DNA of 9,289 bases, taken from NCBI GenBank assembly GCA_021828935.1, contig JAJZCU010000051.1, forward strand, positions 1 through 9,289, read 5' to 3'. Position numbers and translations under genes: made by a program. Below are positions 6,991 through 9,289 of this stretch, piece by piece. This DNA comes from Planctomycetota bacterium (GTDB taxonomy: Bacteria; Planctomycetota; Phycisphaerae; WQYP01). The notes beneath the pieces are model-generated. The model saw nothing but the letters and a program-made list of their open reading frames with translations, searched no databases and was not told where the DNA came from. The first letter of the stretch is position 1. Each line of letters begins with the position of its first letter.

Positions 6991-7572
6991 ATGACGCCAT
7001 CGATTATTTATCAACGACCAACCATCCCGGAGGGGGCAACCGTCTCGGGCCGGCGCAGCCCGCGCGGCCGCGGATTTACCCTTACTGAACTAATTATTGT
7101 CGTTGCCGTACTGGCGCTGATCGCCTACTTCGTAGTGCCCGTGGCCAGTCCGGCGGCAACGGTTCCGCAGTTGCAACACGCGGCGCAAATTCTCTCAGCG
7201 GATATTGCCTACTGCCAGAGTGCGTGCATTAATAACCCCAATGATCCGCGTGAAATGGTTTTTAATTTATCCAATGACAGGTACAGCATTGCGCCCGTGG
7301 CCATGCCAATGACCCCGGTGACCAACCGCGCAAACGGGCAACCTTACGTGGTGCAATTGGGTTCCCGGGGCAATGCCGCGTTGGCGGGCATAGATTTAAC
7401 GGCCATTTCGGGTCTGGGCGGTGGCTCAACGCAGACGCTGCAATTTGATCAATACGGCGTGCCCGTAGGTTTGGCCGGCAATGCGGCGTTCACGTTGGCA
7501 GCCGATGGCCGAAGCGTTGTGGTGACGGTCAATGCCGTAACCGGTGAAGTGACGGCGTCGGCGACGCAATAG
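6991..7572 (+). CDS. Prepilin-like protein, GspH/FimT-type pseudopilin
   Basis: The protein has 193 residues. The 28-residue leader ends in RGRG, followed by FTLTELIIVVAVLALIAYFVVP with Glu at mature position 5 (residue 33). The helix is followed by LQHAAQILSADIAYCQSACINN (about 57-78), which matches the FimT/GspH pattern of a helix holding Ala-rich repeats and paired Cys. The C-terminus, AADGRSVVVTVNAVTGEV, matches the last strand pair seen in GspH proteins, where a turn with Thr-Gly is common. It ends the run of four prepilin-like genes, 36 nt after the GspK-like gene. GspH caps or bridges the tip complex and the major pilin in type II secretion. No clear intrinsic terminator follows within 7573-7738. 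Confidence 0.83.
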   Translation: MTPSIIYQRPTIPEGATVSGRRSPRGRGFTLTELIIVVAVLALIAYFVVPVASPAATVPQLQHAAQILSADIAYCQSACINNPNDPREMVFNLSNDRYSIAPVAMPMTPVTNRANGQPYVVQLGSRGNAALAGIDLTAISGLGGGSTQTLQFDQYGVPVGLAGNAAFTLAADGRSVVVTVNAVTGEVTASATQ

Positions 7573-7728
7573 ACGCTTCTGGCCGCTGGCGGCGCGTATT
7601 GCGCGGGTGGTCCGGTAATAAGGGTTCACAAGAAAATACGGATGGGGATGCACTAAAGTTGCTTTTCCGACGGCCATGCCTCCGATAAACTAAGTCTTGC
7701 GTTGTTGTTTTGCGCAGATGGTTTAATC

Positions 7729-7732
7729 GGAG
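7729..7732 (+). promoter_or_regulatory. Ribosome binding site deciding the PEP-CTERM start
   Basis: GGAG touches the first in-frame ATG (7733) but lies 6 nt before the second (7739). Initiation at 7739 is therefore preferred, which removes two residues and gives a cleaner signal peptide beginning MAGRTLL. Confidence 0.6.
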
Positions 7733-7738
7733 ATGGAA

Positions 7739-8671
7739 ATGGCGGGTCGTACCCTTCTAACGCTGGCGATATCGGGGTTGGCGCTGGGCGTCGCGGCGGC
7801 GGCTGCCCATGCGGCCATTAGCATCAGTGGGACAGATTCACAGGGCACAGTCACCTATGCGTTTGGGGGCACGGGCGCAAGCGACGGCGGGTCGATCAAT
7901 TCGCCCGCATCGAGCCTGTCCGTGGATCCAATCACTGGATCGGGCGCCATCGTCGTTAACTCCAATAACCCCGAACTTGGGGAGAGCGGCTACCTAAACA
8001 TACAGGGCGTAAGCCCCACTGCGCCAAACCTCGGCTTCAATGCCTTGGACTACAGCGGGGTGGTCTCCGGTGCGAAGCCGGGCTATACGGTGGCATCTGT
8101 CTTCGCGAACGTCGACCCCGTCGTGCAAGTGACCAGTGCCGAATCCGTGGCAAGCGTCGACGAGCAGGTGACCGCGACCTACGTAAAGACGCTAACCATT
8201 GACGGGGGCTCCAGCGGCGGCTCGTTCAATGTTGCTGCGAGGGGCTTCGCGCCGAGCGCCGCGGGCCTCACGTACAATTCAAACGGCGCAACCGTGGCCG
8301 TGTCAGCTGACCCGATCAGCTACTCGGCCTTCATCACCGTTGTAAACGGCGGCGCCACCACCGGGCCCATTGACCTCACAAATTCCAGCTTCAGCCAGAA
8401 TTTCAGTTTGTCGCCAAATTCCCCCGCGACCGTAACGGAAACGCTTTCGGCATTAAGCGGCCTCAACGCGAGGGCGACCTACAACGCGGGCTCAACAAGC
8501 CCCGCAAGCCAGACCGTGTTTTTTAACAATGACGTGGCGTTCAATAATGCTCCACAACTTGCCCTTCTGGTAACCGTTCTCCCCGAACCCGCCACGCTGC
8601 CCATCGCCGGCCTGGGCCTGGTGGCGCTCGCCGGCATGGCGGTGCGCAAGCGCCGTCGCGTCGCGTACTAA
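7739..8671 (+). CDS. PEP-CTERM sorting-domain surface protein
   Basis: The protein has 310 residues from the chosen start and no cysteine. An N-terminal signal peptide (MAGRTLLTLAISGLALGV plus an Ala run) has a likely cut after AHA, near residue 25. The C-terminus is a textbook PEP-CTERM signal: LPEPATLP (PEP at about 282-284), a hydrophobic helix and the basic tail RKRRRVAY. Exosortase-family enzymes recognise such tails and link the protein to the cell envelope or release it. The middle is a Gly/Ser/Thr/Asn-rich, probably all-beta region with no domain I recognise. It lies 166 nt after the pseudopilin operon on the same strand, so it may have its own promoter, though none is convincing. A role as cargo or partner of the neighbouring machinery is speculation. 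Exosortase is not in this window. Confidence 0.88.
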   Translation: MAGRTLLTLAISGLALGVAAAAAHAAISISGTDSQGTVTYAFGGTGASDGGSINSPASSLSVDPITGSGAIVVNSNNPELGESGYLNIQGVSPTAPNLGFNALDYSGVVSGAKPGYTVASVFANVDPVVQVTSAESVASVDEQVTATYVKTLTIDGGSSGGSFNVAARGFAPSAAGLTYNSNGATVAVSADPISYSAFITVVNGGATTGPIDLTNSSFSQNFSLSPNSPATVTETLSALSGLNARATYNAGSTSPASQTVFFNNDVAFNNAPQLALLVTVLPEPATLPIAGLGLVALAGMAVRKRRRVAY

Positions 8672-8714
8672 ATACACAATACTTAGCAGCGGGCCGCCAG
8701 CCGCATACATTGCC

Positions 8715-8745
8715 CGCCACCGCCGACAAGCCGGCGGCCATATAG
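8715..8745. repeat. REP-like palindromic repeat, copy 2
   Basis: It matches 8-38 at 28 of 31 positions. It contains the imperfect palindrome CCGCCGACAAGCCGGCGG (8720-8737) and then CATATAG. The 12-nt perfect palindrome AGCGCCGGCGCT (8744-8755) overlaps its end, and GGCC at 8736-8739 and 8756-8759 could extend the stem. It lies 43 nt after the stop of the PEP-CTERM gene and could form the 3' end of that transcript. There is no adjacent T-tract. Confidence 0.6.
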
Positions 8746-8865
8746 CGCCGGCGCTGGCCAGTTTTGCCTGGGCGCTATTGATCCGCGACCTGTGAACCCG
8801 TCCCGCCGCACACGCCCAGCGCGTCAGCCAGAATTAAGCGCCGCATCCCCGATTTCGCCCCAACC

Positions 8866-8885
8866 GCCGCCGGCGCGCCGGCGGC
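8866..8885. repeat. Related perfect 20-nt palindrome, degenerate copy 3
   Basis: GCCGCCGGCGCGCCGGCGGC is a perfect palindrome. Aligned to copy 2 without gaps (8867-8886 against 8720-8739) it differs at 3 of 20 positions, and it is followed by CTATTAA, similar to the CTATATAG tail of copy 1. It is probably a diverged member of the same repeat family. Confidence 0.5.
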
Positions 8886-8892
8886 CTATTAA

Positions 8893-8936
8893 ACAACCAG
8901 CCCGCCGGTCAGATTAATCTGGCGGCGGGCGGTTGT
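8893..8936. terminator. Long hairpin between convergent genes, probable bidirectional terminator
   Basis: ACAACC (8893-8898) pairs with GGTTGT (8931-8936). CCCGCCG (8901-8907) pairs with CGGCGGG (8923-8929), and the top is the perfect palindrome CAGATTAATCTG (8910-8921). Small bulges interrupt the stem. It lies between the ends of the plus-strand PEP-CTERM gene and the minus-strand DUF4159 gene, only 25 nt from the latter's stop. Reading the minus strand, the stem ends in TTGTTTAAT, a weak T-rich tract, so it should serve the DUF4159 gene best. The plus-strand side has TTGTCTTG. Confidence 0.65.
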
Positions 8937-8961
8937 CTTGAGAGGGGTTCCTCAATTGTTC

Positions 8962-9289
8962 TTAATGGGTCAGGCAGTACACCAAAATGTTGGTGCCCAG
9001 TTTTAACGCGTCATGATCCGCGTACGCTTTGGCATACGGGTTGGGCAATTCTTCCCACCCGTTGGATAGCGAAATGCGGCTGTAGATCACGCATGGGGCG
9101 CCATTGCGCGTCACCGTTTCCAGCACCGGCGTGTGCAGGCCCGGATCCACGGATTCAACCAGGGGCGAGTACCGCACCGATTTAATGTTAAAAACGTTGT
9201 GGTACAGCGGGCTTTTTTCTGACAATAGTTTCAGCTTATGGTGCGGCATGGCCTTGGCCATGAGCTTGCGAAAACTGTGGTCAAAACTG
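8962..9289 (-). CDS. DUF4159-type protein, C-terminal part (5' end outside the window)
   Basis: An open frame enters from the right edge (the residues FDHSFRKL precede the first in-window Met at 9261) and ends at TAA 8962-8964, giving about 109 residues. The pattern resembles the end of DUF4159 proteins: AMPHHKLKLLSEKSPLYHNVF (a P-x-H-x-L...HP-Y block), then CVIYSRISLSNGWEE and a final ALKLGTNILVYCLTH, matching the usual viYS-x-D/L-s-gWE and lGvNIvvYalt strings. The family is common in planctomycetes and often lies in aerotolerance-like operons with MoxR and VWA-domain proteins, but its biochemical role is not established. Starting at Met 9261 would cut the domain, so I treat the gene as partial. 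It converges on the PEP-CTERM gene. Confidence 0.72.
   Translation of the reverse strand, partial: SFDHSFRKLMAKAMPHHKLKLLSEKSPLYHNVFNIKSVRYSPLVESVDPGLHTPVLETVTRNGAPCVIYSRISLSNGWEELPNPYAKAYADHDALKLGTNILVYCLTH

Noticed and set aside
7580..7606. Small GC-rich stem after the GspH-like gene as a terminator
   Set aside because: Stems are short (4-5 bp) with tiny loops and no T-tract follows.
7659..7689. Possible promoter TTGCTT ... GATAAA before the PEP-CTERM gene
   Set aside because: The spacer is 19 nt and both boxes are poor matches, which is not enough to call it.
8672..8961. CRISPR-like array
   Set aside because: The repeats are self-complementary, irregularly spaced and of differing sequence. 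There is no regular repeat-spacer pattern and no cas gene nearby.

Overview
The window looks like a GC-rich bacterial chromosome, most likely a planctomycete of the Phycisphaerae type. This is an inference from the gene mix: a PEP-CTERM anchored surface protein, a DUF4159-type protein, several pseudopilins with a large PilX/GspK-like subunit, and a planctomycete-style GFTL(V/A/T)E prepilin set. No rRNA, tRNA, CRISPR array or transposase is visible.

Layout. Positions 49-3429 hold a three-gene minus-strand operon. It is transcribed from a Nudix hydrolase of ADP-ribose pyrophosphatase type (3429-2833), through an M50 site-2-type membrane metalloprotease (2812-1736), to a multi-pass GT-C glycosyltransferase (1680-49). 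A 218-nt divergent intergenic region (3430-3647) separates it from a plus-strand operon at 3648-7572. That operon encodes a PilZ-domain protein followed by four prepilin-like proteins in the order GspI/PilV-like, GspJ-like, GspK/PilX-like and GspH/FimT-like. A PEP-CTERM protein follows on the plus strand (7739-8671) after a 166-nt gap. The 3' end of a convergent DUF4159-type gene occupies 8962-9289 and runs off the window. The 290-nt convergent spacer (8672-8961) is packed with palindromes, including a REP-like repeat that also occurs at the left edge of the window (8-38).

How it may work together. The four prepilin-like proteins match the set of minor pseudopilins (H, I, J, K) that form the tip complex of a type II secretion pseudopilus or type IV pilus. 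PilZ proteins bind cyclic di-GMP and often control such machines, so this operon could be a tip cassette under second-messenger control. The major pilin, ATPase, platform protein, secretin and prepilin peptidase are not in this window. The PEP-CTERM protein next door is a plausible exported or surface partner, but the sequence shows no direct link. The minus-strand operon is envelope-oriented (membrane protease, lipid-linked-sugar transferase) plus a nucleotide-sugar or ADP-ribose housekeeping enzyme.

The most notable observations are a 12-residue insertion inside the Nudix box, a rhomboid-type C-terminal motif on the M50 protease, a hydrophobic island between two glycine tracts in the GspK/PilX-like protein, and the family of palindromic intergenic repeats. 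No wholly new system can be proven from sequence alone.
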